From Clostridia bacterium (GTDB taxonomy: Bacteria; Bacillota; Sulfobacillia; SLMV01), in assembly GCA_007136565.1 (NCBI GenBank), contig SLGS01000106.1, positions 1 to 7,849 of the forward strand: a stretch of 7,849 nt of DNA. Direction: 5' to 3'. Shown piece by piece: positions 1-6,513 of the stretch. How positions within the stretch are numbered: the first letter of the stretch is position 1; each line of letters begins with the position of its first letter. The notes beneath the pieces are model-generated. The model was not told the origin of the DNA, made no database searches, and was given only the letters and a program-made list of their open reading frames with translations. The position numbers and the translations under genes were made by a program.

Positions 1-274
1 CAATAGCATGGGCACCACCCTGGTCCAGGATGACCTGATACGAGCCCTGGAAGAAGGCCATCTCGGAGGAGCCGCCTTGGATGTCTTCGAGGTCGAGCCG
101 CTCCCCGAAGACAGCCCGCTTTGGGACATGGATAACGTGTTGTTTAGCCCGCACTCCGCCAGCTGCGGCGAGTTCGAAGATCAGAAGGTCACGGACCTTT
201 TCATCGATAACCTCTTGCGGTATCTCGATGGCATGCCCCTTCGCAATGTCATCGATCCCGAGCTTCAGTACTAG
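1..274 (+). CDS. D-isomer-specific 2-hydroxyacid dehydrogenase, C-terminal part (5' truncated)
   Basis: This is the last 90 codons of an NAD(P)-dependent D-2-hydroxyacid dehydrogenase, a cytoplasmic enzyme family that interconverts 2-keto acids and D-2-hydroxy acids. The reading frame begins at base 2 and ends with TAG at 272-274. The segment GHLGGAALDVFEVEPLPEDS carries the family's conserved stretch, with the catalytic Glu in VEPLP. PHSAS contains the conserved catalytic His. The tail LRYLDGMPLRNVIDPELQY is the usual C-terminal segment in which the chain returns to the substrate-binding domain. The N-terminal part, including the GxGxxG nucleotide motif, lies outside the window, so the substrate cannot be named. 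The first visible residues read NSMGTTLVQDDL where many relatives have N-x-G-R-G-x-x-V. An Arg-to-Met change seems likely there, but the upstream residues needed to align it are cut off. The ATG at base 8 is internal, not the start. Confidence 0.9.
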   Translation, partial: NSMGTTLVQDDLIRALEEGHLGGAALDVFEVEPLPEDSPLWDMDNVLFSPHSASCGEFEDQKVTDLFIDNLLRYLDGMPLRNVIDPELQY

Positions 275-282
275 TCGTGTCC

Positions 283-307
283 GCCACGGGGGCTCTGCCC
301 CCGTGGC
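283..307. terminator. GC-rich hairpin after the dehydrogenase gene
   Basis: GCCACGGGGGC at 283-293 is perfectly complementary to GCCCCCGTGGC at 297-307, giving an 11-bp stem with a 3-base loop (TCT). It starts nine bases after the dehydrogenase stop and ends 40 bases before the amidohydrolase ATG. No run of T follows, so it is not a textbook intrinsic terminator. It may be a weak terminator or a processing or stability structure between two genes of one transcript. The stem is certain; its role is inferred. Confidence 0.6.
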
Positions 308-347
308 TATCCATCCCCGAGATCCGTTCACCGAGAGGGGTTCATAA

Positions 348-1562
348 ATGGAAATAATCGCCGCGGAGAGACTGTTCGACGGTCTCAAGGACTCTGCCCT
401 GGAAAAGGGTGGGCTACTGGTTGATGGCGACCGAATCGTCGAGGTGGGGTTTACGCAGGAGTTGTTGACTCGTTACCCGAGCGCCGAGCTGACGCATTTC
501 CCCGGGTGCACCATCTTGCCGGGGTTGGTCAATTGTCACAGCCATACGGTCATGCCGGGCGACGGTTCCAGCGTCGAAGATGCCATGACCGCCGGTGATG
601 ATCAATTATTCCTCCGGGCTGCCGAAAATGTGAGACGATCACTTCGAGCCGGTGTGACAACCCTGGCAGATCTGGGCGCCAGGAATGATGTGGCCTTTAC
701 GTTGCGGGATGCGGTGGAGACCGGTAGTGTCGATGGGCCGAGACTGGTGCTAGCTGGCCGTGCCGTTACTTCTCCCAGGGGGCACTGCTGGCAGTTCAAC
801 GCAGAGGTTTCGAATCGGGAGGAAATGGATGCCCAGATTGACTCGTTGCTCGAGCGGGGCGCCGACCTGCTAAAGATCATGGCGAACGGCGGAGGTACGC
901 TGGGGACCGACCCCTTCAACCCGCAATTCGACGAAGATCTCCTCGCCTTCGCCGTGAACAAAGCCCACGAGGCGGGCAAACCGGCCTTCGCGCACTGCAG
1001 TTGTACCACTGTAGTTCGACAGGCGGTAAGGGCGGGTTTCGATGTCATCGTTCACGGTAATTTTAACCGCGACAGGGATGTCTTGGATTTCGACGAGGAA
1101 TTGGCGAAGGAGGCCGCGGACAAGGGGACAAGGTGGAACCCCACTTTGGAGATAACTCGCTGCGGCATCAGGAAGATGGAGGACTCGGGCGAGTCCGACG
1201 AGGCCATCGCCCGGAGGTGGCATGCCTACGAGCAACGAGAGCTGGAAATCGAGCGCCTGAAGGGGCTTGGAATCACCATGTTGGCGGGATCCGATGAGGG
1301 CTGGGGAACCAACGCCTTTGGGACCTTCCATCGCGAGGTAGAAGCCCTTACCCGCGCGGGCCATACCCCCGTAGAAGCCCTGAGGAGCGCCACTTCGCTT
1401 TCCGCCGAGTCCCTGGGAGTGGGGGATTTGGTGGGTAGTTTCGCCCCGAAGATGGCCTCCGACATCCTGGTGGTGGCGGGGAATCCCCTCGAGGACATCG
1501 CGTGCTTGAGCGACGTCCGGGCCGTATGGTGCAGGGGCATTCGGGTCGATCGCGGCGAGTAG
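348..1562 (+). CDS. Metal-dependent amidohydrolase (imidazolonepropionase/prolidase-like)
   Basis: This 404-residue cytoplasmic hydrolase belongs to the amidohydrolase superfamily and probably cleaves an amide, cyclic amide or dipeptide bond. The beta-sandwich strands at the two ends frame a TIM barrel. Metal ligands are visible in order: H64 and H66 in NCHSHTVMPG, K176 in DLLKIMANGGG (the lysine that is carboxylated in relatives), H216 in FAHCS, H236 in VIVHGNF and D316 in LAGSDEG. The C-terminal segment GDLVGSFAPKMASDILVVAG is the family's typical closing strand. This pattern matches the subgroup of Xaa-Pro dipeptidase-like and imidazolonepropionase-like enzymes, which act on varied N-acyl amino acids and dipeptides; the exact substrate cannot be read from sequence. 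GAGAGGGG at 333-340 sits seven bases before the ATG and supports this start. The gene has its own 73-base upstream gap with a hairpin and ends at a strong hairpin facing the glutaredoxin gene. Confidence 0.94.
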   Translation: MEIIAAERLFDGLKDSALEKGGLLVDGDRIVEVGFTQELLTRYPSAELTHFPGCTILPGLVNCHSHTVMPGDGSSVEDAMTAGDDQLFLRAAENVRRSLRAGVTTLADLGARNDVAFTLRDAVETGSVDGPRLVLAGRAVTSPRGHCWQFNAEVSNREEMDAQIDSLLERGADLLKIMANGGGTLGTDPFNPQFDEDLLAFAVNKAHEAGKPAFAHCSCTTVVRQAVRAGFDVIVHGNFNRDRDVLDFDEELAKEAADKGTRWNPTLEITRCGIRKMEDSGESDEAIARRWHAYEQRELEIERLKGLGITMLAGSDEGWGTNAFGTFHREVEALTRAGHTPVEALRSATSLSAESLGVGDLVGSFAPKMASDILVVAGNPLEDIACLSDVRAVWCRGIRVDRGE

Positions 1563-1572
1563 AACTCGATGG

Positions 1573-1607
1573 CATTCCCGGGGCTGGGATACCCAGCCCC
1601 GGGAATG
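1573..1607. terminator. Bidirectional hairpin terminator between convergent genes
   Basis: CATTCCCGGGGCTGGG at 1573-1588 pairs perfectly with CCCAGCCCCGGGAATG at 1592-1607: a 16-bp stem with a 3-base loop (ATA). It fills almost the whole 49-base gap between the amidohydrolase stop and the stop of the opposing glutaredoxin gene. Because it is symmetric it can serve both transcripts. Neither side has a clear T tract, so termination may depend on the stem alone or on a factor, or the stem may mainly protect the 3' ends. Confidence 0.8.
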
Positions 1608-1611
1608 GGAA

Positions 1612-1848
1612 CTAAAGATTCAGGAGCTCGGAAATCTTCGCTCGGTCGAAACCCATGATCACTTCATCCCCTATTATCGTTGTCGGCGTTGCCTGTGCGC
1701 CGATCTCCAGGAGTTCCTTTACGTATTCGGGGTTTTCCCGGATGTCCCGTTCTTCGAAGTCCACTTCGCTCTTTTTCAGAAATTCTTTCTCGGCTGCGCA
1801 GGGGCCACACCCCGGCTGTGTGTAGACTATAACTTTCGCGTCACTCAT
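1612..1848 (-). CDS. Small glutaredoxin-family redox protein (CGPC)
   Basis: This 78-residue single-domain thioredoxin-fold protein acts in the cytoplasm as a dithiol-disulfide carrier. The first strand KVIVYTQPGCGPC leads into the active site C14-G-P-C17. The cis-proline loop is ATPTTIIGD (T54-P55), and GFDRAKISELL closes the fold. The length is normal for a bacterial glutaredoxin or NrdH-like protein. CGPC is the thioredoxin-type dipeptide rather than the CPYC of classical glutaredoxins, so reduction by thioredoxin reductase rather than by glutathione is possible; that is inference. On the minus strand GGGAGGAG (1856-1863) lies seven bases before the ATG, a strong ribosome binding site. It is the only minus-strand gene in the window and appears to be transcribed alone. 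I could not find a convincing promoter for it in the bases upstream (1864-2000, minus strand). Confidence 0.92.
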   Translation of the reverse strand: MSDAKVIVYTQPGCGPCAAEKEFLKKSEVDFEERDIRENPEYVKELLEIGAQATPTTIIGDEVIMGFDRAKISELLNL

Positions 1849-2207
1849 TTAGTATCTCCTCCCGATGGAATCTCGATCGTCGCCTCACGCGGATGTCTAT
1901 TCGGTCCGCGAAAGAGGAAGGTCTCTGGGATTCCAGGAACGCCATTCGCGGGCCACTTCTACTTTCTTACCCGGGTTGTCGCCGAGGTACTCGGTATGTT
2001 CGCCAAGGTTTGGTGTTCCTCGAGGGATGGGTTGGACAATGCAGAGGCTAGGATAGATACGAAGAGGGGCGAGAGCCGTTAAGGGCTCCGCCATCTCTTG
2101 ACCCACTCACTTTCTGCCCCAGGTGATCGGTGACGAGAATTACCCTAATCCCGGGGCCTGCGAGATCCTCGCCGCTCGACTGGTTTCGATGCTTCCCGTA
2201 GATATGG

Positions 2208-2236
2208 TTTACTCTTAGAGATGGCTCGTGTATAAC
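2208..2236 (+). promoter_or_regulatory. Predicted sigma70-type promoter for the deformylase-like gene
   Basis: TTTACT at 2208-2213 (four of six matches to TTGACA) and TATAAC at 2231-2236 (five of six matches to TATAAT) are separated by exactly 17 bases. This is the best promoter-like pair seen by eye in the gap. Transcription would begin near 2243 and leave a leader of about 92 bases before the GTG start. It could also drive the exporter genes downstream, because no clear promoter lies between the deformylase-like gene and the adaptor gene. Confidence 0.55.
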
Positions 2237-2255
2237 CGATGCGGAGGTAAGCCCG

Positions 2256-2278
2256 CCATTCGCCGAGATCGGCGATGG
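2256..2278 (+). promoter_or_regulatory. Hairpin in the leader of the deformylase-like gene
   Basis: CCAT (2256-2259) and CGCCG (2261-2265) pair with CGGCG (2270-2274) and ATGG (2275-2278), leaving one bulged T and an AGAT loop. The nine-pair stem lies about 13 bases after the predicted transcription start and is followed by GGAGGA and later by TTTTT at 2319-2323. The stem is real on paper; a regulatory role is only inferred. Confidence 0.4.
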
Positions 2279-2334
2279 AGGATTTGGTGTGGTAAGAGGA
2301 ACTCATCCGACTAAGACCTTTTTCCGATGCGGGG

Positions 2335-2907
2335 GTGGAAATATTGTCGCACGGTCCGGTTGAAATCCTGGGATCGCCAGTCTTGAGAGTATCTTGTCAC
2401 GAAGTGGGATTTCCCTTGTCCGGGGGAGCCCTGGATGCCATCGATCACTTGCGGACCGCGCTTTCGATCTGCAGAGCGGACCTTGGTTTCGGTAGGGGCA
2501 TTGCCGCACCGCAGGTGGGTTCGCCTCTGAGGATCGTTCACACGCACTTGGACCGACCCAGGACACTGATAAACCCGAAAATAGTTGGCAATTCCGAGGA
2601 AAAGTTCCGGCTTTGGGATGATTGTCTCAGCCTTCCGGATCTACTGACGTGGGTCGAGCGATTCGAAACCATCGAGGTCGAGTACCTGGATCCGGAGGGA
2701 TGCCTGCACCGCTGGATCGCCGAAGGTGATCCAGCCGAACTGTTGCAGCACGAAATCGACCATCTGGACGGCATACTTATGATCGACAGGGCCTTTGGCC
2801 CCAATGCCGTATACGCACGGGAGGAGTACCGAAGGCAACTGCATACAGATCCCGATCTTCGGGATCGGGGGCCGGCAGTTGGCCCCGGGGAAATCCGAGT
2901 ACAGTAG
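2335..2907 (+). CDS. def: Peptide deformylase-like protein with altered motif II
   Basis: This 190-residue protein matches the peptide deformylase family, metal enzymes that remove the formyl group from the first methionine of new proteins. Motif I is GRGIAAPQVG (residues 53-62), the usual GxGxAAPQ. Motif III is QHEIDHLDG (138-146), with metal ligands H139 and H143 and catalytic E140. Motif II reads DDCLS (95-99) instead of EGCLS: metal ligand C97 is kept but the Glu-Gly before it is Asp-Asp. All three metal ligands are therefore present and an active metallohydrolase is likely, but it may be a divergent second deformylase with other substrates. The start used is GTG at 2335. TTG at 2344 is an alternative, preceded by GGGGGTGG at 2331-2338, and removes only three residues. 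About 20 extra C-terminal residues fall on overlapping hairpins in the DNA. The adaptor gene follows after 55 bases with no clear promoter. Confidence 0.86.
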   Translation: MEILSHGPVEILGSPVLRVSCHEVGFPLSGGALDAIDHLRTALSICRADLGFGRGIAAPQVGSPLRIVHTHLDRPRTLINPKIVGNSEEKFRLWDDCLSLPDLLTWVERFETIEVEYLDPEGCLHRWIAEGDPAELLQHEIDHLDGILMIDRAFGPNAVYAREEYRRQLHTDPDLRDRGPAVGPGEIRVQ

Positions 2908-2962
2908 GAGATCACTTCGCCGGTTGCTTCGCGGGTGATTATCAGGAGGGGGCAGTGTTCTC

Positions 2963-4510
2963 GTGTCGAGAAAGCTTTGGATAGCATTGATAGTGGGACT
3001 CGTCGTGGTCGGGGGAGTCGTGGTCGCCGCCTCGTTGGCCGGACGCGGTGTCCAGGTCCCCCAGTTCGTCACGGCCGAGGCGGGTCCCGGACAAGTCGTC
3101 TTGACCGTTACCGGGAGTGGGGCGGTGCAGCCCGCGGATTACCAAACGGTTCGCGCCCGCGCATCGGGCGAGGTTGACTCCATATCGGTCGATTCGGGAG
3201 AGCGAGTGGACGGTGGCCAGGAGTTGGCCCGTCTTTGTAGCGAGGATCTCAATTACCGGATTCGAAGCGCCGAGATGGATCTCGAGTCGGCGCGACTGAA
3301 CCTCCTGGACCTTCTCGGTCTCGGCCCCCGGGACCCGATTCCGCCGCAGGTAGCCTCGGCCATCGTCGAAGTGGTGGCTCCCACTCGAGGCAGGATCTTG
3401 GGAGTCGACGTTGACCAGGGAGATCGCGTCAATGATGGAAACATCCTCTTTCGGATCGTCTCCGACGAGGTAGTCGAGTTCGAATTCGAGCTCGCTCCCG
3501 ACTATGCCGATCTCCTCTCCGAAGGAGACGCTGTGGCGGTGCATCTGCGAGATTTCGACGATACGGTTGACGGGCGGATCGAAGCAATCTCGATGGGAAC
3601 GAACATCGAGGGGCAGTCCCCTGGTACAACCGTAAGCGTTTCCTTGGAGAACCCCGTCGGTCTCATTAGGCCGGGTATGAAAGGTCACGTGACCGCCCAC
3701 GCCGCCGATCAAACCGTTGTCCGCCCCGGGGAGATCGGCGAGTTCCCGGTGATAAGCGTCAGGGCCAGCAGATCCGGGGTGGTCGATGTCATCGAAGTGA
3801 GCGAGGGACAGACCGTGGAGAACGGCGAAGTGCTTTGCTCGATCGGAACCTCGAGTCACTCCCTCCAGGTTCGACAGCAGATGTTGAGGATATCGCAGGC
3901 GGAGCTGAGTATCGACAGATATAGATCGGAGTTGGAACACCTGGTGATTTCCAGCCCCATGACCGGAGAAGTAACCGAAGTCTTCGTGAACGAGGGCGAT
4001 ACGGTGAGCACCGGTGCCCAGATACTGACGATATCCAGCCAGGATGAATTCGAGGTCCAAATCGACGTCGATGAGTTGGAAATCGCATCCCTTTCCCCGG
4101 GGATGGATGCCGAGATCAGCCTCGATGCCTTGCCCGGGTTGGAATTGCGTGGCGTGGTGGACGAGGTGGCGAGGTCCGGCGATGTCGGGAACGGTGTAAC
4201 CACATACAGGGTGGTCGTATCCGTAGCGTCGGGAGCCGGAATGAGGAGCGGAATGTCGGCGGATGTCACCATCGAGGTGGATCGACGCGAGCAGGTTCTC
4301 TCCGTCCCCGCCGAGGCAGTTACCACCGCCGAGGGCGTCAGCTCGGTCCGGGTGGTCACGCCCGAGGGTGCTGAAGAGAGGACGGTTGCGGTTGGATTAA
4401 CCGACGGTGTGCGCACCGAGATCCTCGATGGGTTGAGCGAAGGCGACGAAGTAGTCATCTCGTCGATAGAGCGAGACACGATGTTCTTCATGGGTCCCGG
4501 TGGAGGTTAG
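2963..4510 (+). CDS. Membrane-fusion (adaptor) protein of an ABC exporter, with duplicated lipoyl/barrel unit
   Basis: This 515-residue adaptor has an N-terminal anchor (about residues 5-25, rich in Val, Ile and Leu), no lipobox Cys, and an extracytoplasmic body. It would link the MacB-type permease encoded downstream to the cell exterior or periplasm. Four lipoyl-like half motifs are visible: around 65-92 (SGEVDSISVDSGERVDGGQ), 138-165 (RGRILGVDVDQGDRVNDG), 266-294 (SGVVDVIEVSEGQTVENG) and 329-357 (TGEVTEVFVNEGDTVSTG). Beta-barrel-like stretches follow the second (about 170-246, ending RPGMKGHVT) and the fourth (about 360-440, ending RSGMSADVTIEV). A membrane-proximal domain lies at about 445-500, followed by a Gly-rich tail. 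Ordinary MacA/YknX proteins have one such unit and are about 100 residues shorter. The helical links between lipoyl halves are very short, which argues against a long TolC-docking hairpin. The start is GTG, with AGGAGGGGG at 2944-2952 ten bases upstream. The stop lies three bases before the ATPase ATG. Confidence 0.9.
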   Translation: MSRKLWIALIVGLVVVGGVVVAASLAGRGVQVPQFVTAEAGPGQVVLTVTGSGAVQPADYQTVRARASGEVDSISVDSGERVDGGQELARLCSEDLNYRIRSAEMDLESARLNLLDLLGLGPRDPIPPQVASAIVEVVAPTRGRILGVDVDQGDRVNDGNILFRIVSDEVVEFEFELAPDYADLLSEGDAVAVHLRDFDDTVDGRIEAISMGTNIEGQSPGTTVSVSLENPVGLIRPGMKGHVTAHAADQTVVRPGEIGEFPVISVRASRSGVVDVIEVSEGQTVENGEVLCSIGTSSHSLQVRQQMLRISQAELSIDRYRSELEHLVISSPMTGEVTEVFVNEGDTVSTGAQILTISSQDEFEVQIDVDELEIASLSPGMDAEISLDALPGLELRGVVDEVARSGDVGNGVTTYRVVVSVASGAGMRSGMSADVTIEVDRREQVLSVPAEAVTTAEGVSSVRVVTPEGAEERTVAVGLTDGVRTEILDGLSEGDEVVISSIERDTMFFMGPGGG

Positions 4511-4513
4511 ACC

Positions 4514-5230
4514 ATGGAAGAGCCGGTCTTGGAATTGCGAGAGATTCACAAGAGGTACGACATGGGTGATGTAGAGGTCCACGCGCTGCGGGGAGTCGAT
4601 TTGCGGGTTGATGCCGGTGAGCTTGTAGCCATAATGGGCCCGTCCGGATCGGGAAAGTCGACGATGATGCACATCATTGGCTGCCTGGATCGACCCACGA
4701 GCGGCCAGTATTTCCTAGAGGGCGACGACGTTGCAATCAAGACCGATGATGAATTGGCGGCCATACGGAACAAGCGCCTGGGGTTCGTGTTCCAGGAGTT
4801 CAACCTACTGTCCTCGATGACGGCACTGGACAACGTAGCCCTTCCCCTGACCTATAGGGGAATGTCCGCTCGCAGGCGCGCCCAACTGGCCAGCGAAGCC
4901 CTGGAAAGAGTGGGCCTGGGGGATCGTCTTTCTCATCGTCCGAACCAACTGTCCGGCGGGCAGAAGCAACGAGTGGCCATCGCCCGTAGTCTCGCGACCG
5001 AGCCAGCGATACTGCTGGCCGATGAGCCCACGGGCAACCTGGATACATCGGCCCAGCGCGACATAATGGGTATCCTGAAGGAATTGAACGAAACGGGGAT
5101 TACGGTCGTGGTGGTAACTCACGATCCGGCCGTTGCCTCCCACTGCCGCCGGGCAATCCGATTGCTCGATGGAAGCATCGTGGGCGACGGTCCTCCGAGC
5201 GAGGTGACATCGACCAATGAATATCGGTGA
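4514..5230 (+). CDS. ABC exporter ATP-binding protein (MacB/LolD type)
   Basis: This 238-residue cytoplasmic ATPase would power the permease encoded next to it. All nucleotide-binding motifs are intact: Walker A GPSGSGKST (42-50), Q-loop Q94 in FVFQEFNLL, signature LSGGQKQRVAIARSL (146-160), Walker B ILLADEPTGNLD with catalytic E171, and the switch His H203 in VTHD. FQEFNLLSSMTALDNVALPL is typical of the MacB/LolD/FtsE-like class that works with FtsX-type permeases, so it probably acts mechanically on the permease rather than as an importer. GGAGG at 4502-4506 overlaps the last codons of the adaptor gene and lies seven bases before the ATG, which suggests coupled translation. The end overlaps the permease start by 14 bases. 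The substrate (for example a peptide, lipid or antibiotic) cannot be read from the sequence. Confidence 0.97.
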   Translation: MEEPVLELREIHKRYDMGDVEVHALRGVDLRVDAGELVAIMGPSGSGKSTMMHIIGCLDRPTSGQYFLEGDDVAIKTDDELAAIRNKRLGFVFQEFNLLSSMTALDNVALPLTYRGMSARRRAQLASEALERVGLGDRLSHRPNQLSGGQKQRVAIARSLATEPAILLADEPTGNLDTSAQRDIMGILKELNETGITVVVVTHDPAVASHCRRAIRLLDGSIVGDGPPSEVTSTNEYR

Positions 5231-6380
5231 AGCGTTTCGATCGGCCGTAAGCGGACTTCGGGGATCGGTGCTCCGGTCAGCCCTGACCGCCCTCGGGATC
5301 ATTATCGGTGTGGCGGCTGTGATAACGCTCATCGCCGTCGGGGAGGGAGCCGGAGACGAAATCACCGCCGAGATAGAGGGCTTGGGTGTGAACGCCATCA
5401 TAATTGCTCCTCGAGCGGGGACACAACTGGCAATGGATCACGCACGCGAGATCGTAGAAAGGGTGCCCACCGTCGCCTTCGGTGCCGCACGCATGGACGT
5501 CGGCCGAAACACGGTGAAGTGGGGTGTGCAAACCCACGATGCAGCCATACAGGGTGTCGGTGCGGGATATGAATCGATCACCGGATTGAGGCTTGAGAGT
5601 GGCCGTTTCATCGACGAAATGGATGTGCAGCGGCGATCCCGCGTGGCCGTGTTGGGGCAGGGAATGATCGAGGAACTGTTTCGCGGCCGCGCGGCCCTCG
5701 GGGAGAGTGTAAACGTCAGGGGCCAGTCGGTGACCATCATAGGGGTGTTGGAACCCCAGGATGCGGGTTTTGGCGGTGGCAGCGACGATTTGGTGATGAT
5801 GCCGATAAGCACCCTCCAGAGAATGTTCGCCACGACACAGGTTAACGGCATCTACGTGCAGGCGGAAAGCATGGAGGTATCGGATATGGCAGTCAGCCAC
5901 ATCCGGAGGATCATGGACTTGAAGTTCGGTCGCGAGGGCTCCGTCAGCGTTACCAGCCAGGAGCAGCTTCTGGATATGGTGAGGACGATCACGGCCACCT
6001 TGACTTTGATGCTCGGGGCCATCGCCGGCATCTCGCTCCTCGTCGGCGGTATCGGGATAATGAACATCATGCTTGTCTCGGTAAAGGAAAGGACCCGCGA
6101 GATCGGTATTCGAAAGGCAGTGGGAGCGAAGAATCGCGATATTCTCGCCCAGTTCCTCGTGGAGTCCATCCTGTTGAGCCTCGGGGGCGGCCTGGTGGGA
6201 ATAGGCCTCGGTTGGCTGTTGGCACGACTGGTCGCGGTGTTCGGTTTGAGCACGGCAGTCACCGGGGGATCGGTGGCATTGGCCTTTGGATTCTCCGCGG
6301 CCGTGGGTCTGTTCTTTGGCGTGTACCCCGCGGGACAGGCGGCACGTCTCGATCCCATCGAGGCACTCCGCTACCAGTGA
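5217..6380 (+). CDS. MacB/FtsX-family ABC transporter permease
   Basis: This 387-residue inner-membrane permease has four transmembrane segments: about 22-42 (LTALGIIIGVAAVITLIAV), 262-285, 311-340 and 350-371. The stretch from about 45 to 258 between the first and second segments is the large extracytoplasmic domain of MacB-type permeases, which contacts the adaptor. The motif SVKERTREIGIRKAVGAKNR (288-307) is the FtsX-domain cytoplasmic coupling loop to the ATPase. The C-terminus PAGQAARLDPIEALRYQ is the classic MacB/YknZ ending. Unlike E. coli MacB, the ATPase is not fused but is encoded just before it, as in YknXYZ. The ATG at 5217 lies inside the ATPase gene, overlapping it by 14 bases, with GAGGTGA at 5201-5207 nine bases upstream. 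Tight packing supports one operon with the adaptor and ATPase. Confidence 0.96.
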   Translation: MNIGEAFRSAVSGLRGSVLRSALTALGIIIGVAAVITLIAVGEGAGDEITAEIEGLGVNAIIIAPRAGTQLAMDHAREIVERVPTVAFGAARMDVGRNTVKWGVQTHDAAIQGVGAGYESITGLRLESGRFIDEMDVQRRSRVAVLGQGMIEELFRGRAALGESVNVRGQSVTIIGVLEPQDAGFGGGSDDLVMMPISTLQRMFATTQVNGIYVQAESMEVSDMAVSHIRRIMDLKFGREGSVSVTSQEQLLDMVRTITATLTLMLGAIAGISLLVGGIGIMNIMLVSVKERTREIGIRKAVGAKNRDILAQFLVESILLSLGGGLVGIGLGWLLARLVAVFGLSTAVTGGSVALAFGFSAAVGLFFGVYPAGQAARLDPIEALRYQ

Positions 6381-6513
6381 GGGATGCAATGCTGCGAACC
6401 AGCCGGATCTTGGGCTTGCTAGGGATCGCGCGTGGTCATAACATTGATTGTGGTGCAACCTCGGGTCCGTCCGAGGGTGGCTATCAAACGACGTCAACAG
6501 ATGGAGAGATTCC
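6381..6513 (+). promoter_or_regulatory. Intergenic gap with weak promoter candidate before the chromate transporter genes
   Basis: This 133-base gap has no recognisable gene. TTGCTA at 6416-6421 and TAACAT at 6439-6444 are 17 bases apart, each matching the sigma70 consensus at four of six positions, so a promoter is possible but weak. Downstream, CCTCGG at 6459-6464 pairs with CCGAGG at 6471-6476 to form a small hairpin in what would be the leader. No intrinsic terminator was seen after the permease stop, so read-through from the exporter genes is also possible. Confidence 0.3.

Larger units (their letters stand above)
1864..2334. other. Intergenic region between divergent genes, no convincing gene
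   Basis: About 470 bases separate the glutaredoxin ribosome binding site from the deformylase-like gene. Short open frames occur on both strands but none has a good ribosome binding site together with a recognisable protein. The right half holds a sigma70-like promoter (2208-2236), a hairpin (2256-2278) and a run of five T (2319-2323). A stop-free plus frame at 2102-2218 reads like part of a protein and is treated as a finding. Small imperfect hairpins at 1982-1994 and 2073-2088 are too short to interpret. No tRNA or known riboswitch pattern was recognised. Confidence 0.7.

Noticed and set aside
1865..2056. Plus-strand open frame of 63 codons in the same gap
   Set aside because: It is rich in Arg and Ser as random GC-rich frames are, begins without a ribosome site right beside the glutaredoxin leader, and resembles no family.
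1897..2106. Minus-strand open frame of 69 codons upstream of the glutaredoxin gene
   Set aside because: It has some protein-like runs (for example NLGEHTEYLGDNPGKK) but no ribosome binding site before its GTG or its internal ATG at 2094, and I recognise no family. It is probably chance.
2275..2295. Six-residue leader peptide (MEDLVW) before the deformylase-like gene
   Set aside because: There is no ribosome site at the right distance before ATG 2275, which sits inside the hairpin stem. It is mentioned only as part of the leader finding.
2911..2939. Inverted repeat ATCAC...GTGAT just before the adaptor ribosome site
   Set aside because: It has only five outer pairs with an unbalanced internal loop and no T tract, so it is too weak to call a terminator or operator.
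2942..4060. Long minus-strand open frame opposite the adaptor gene
   Set aside because: It is a shadow of the adaptor coding frame. Its translation shows no domain, and the plus-strand gene is well supported.
6448..6513. N-terminal extension of the first chromate transporter subunit from TTG at 6448
   Set aside because: The added 22 residues do not resemble the family N-terminus, and a good ribosome site (GGAGAG, 6503-6508) supports GTG at 6514.
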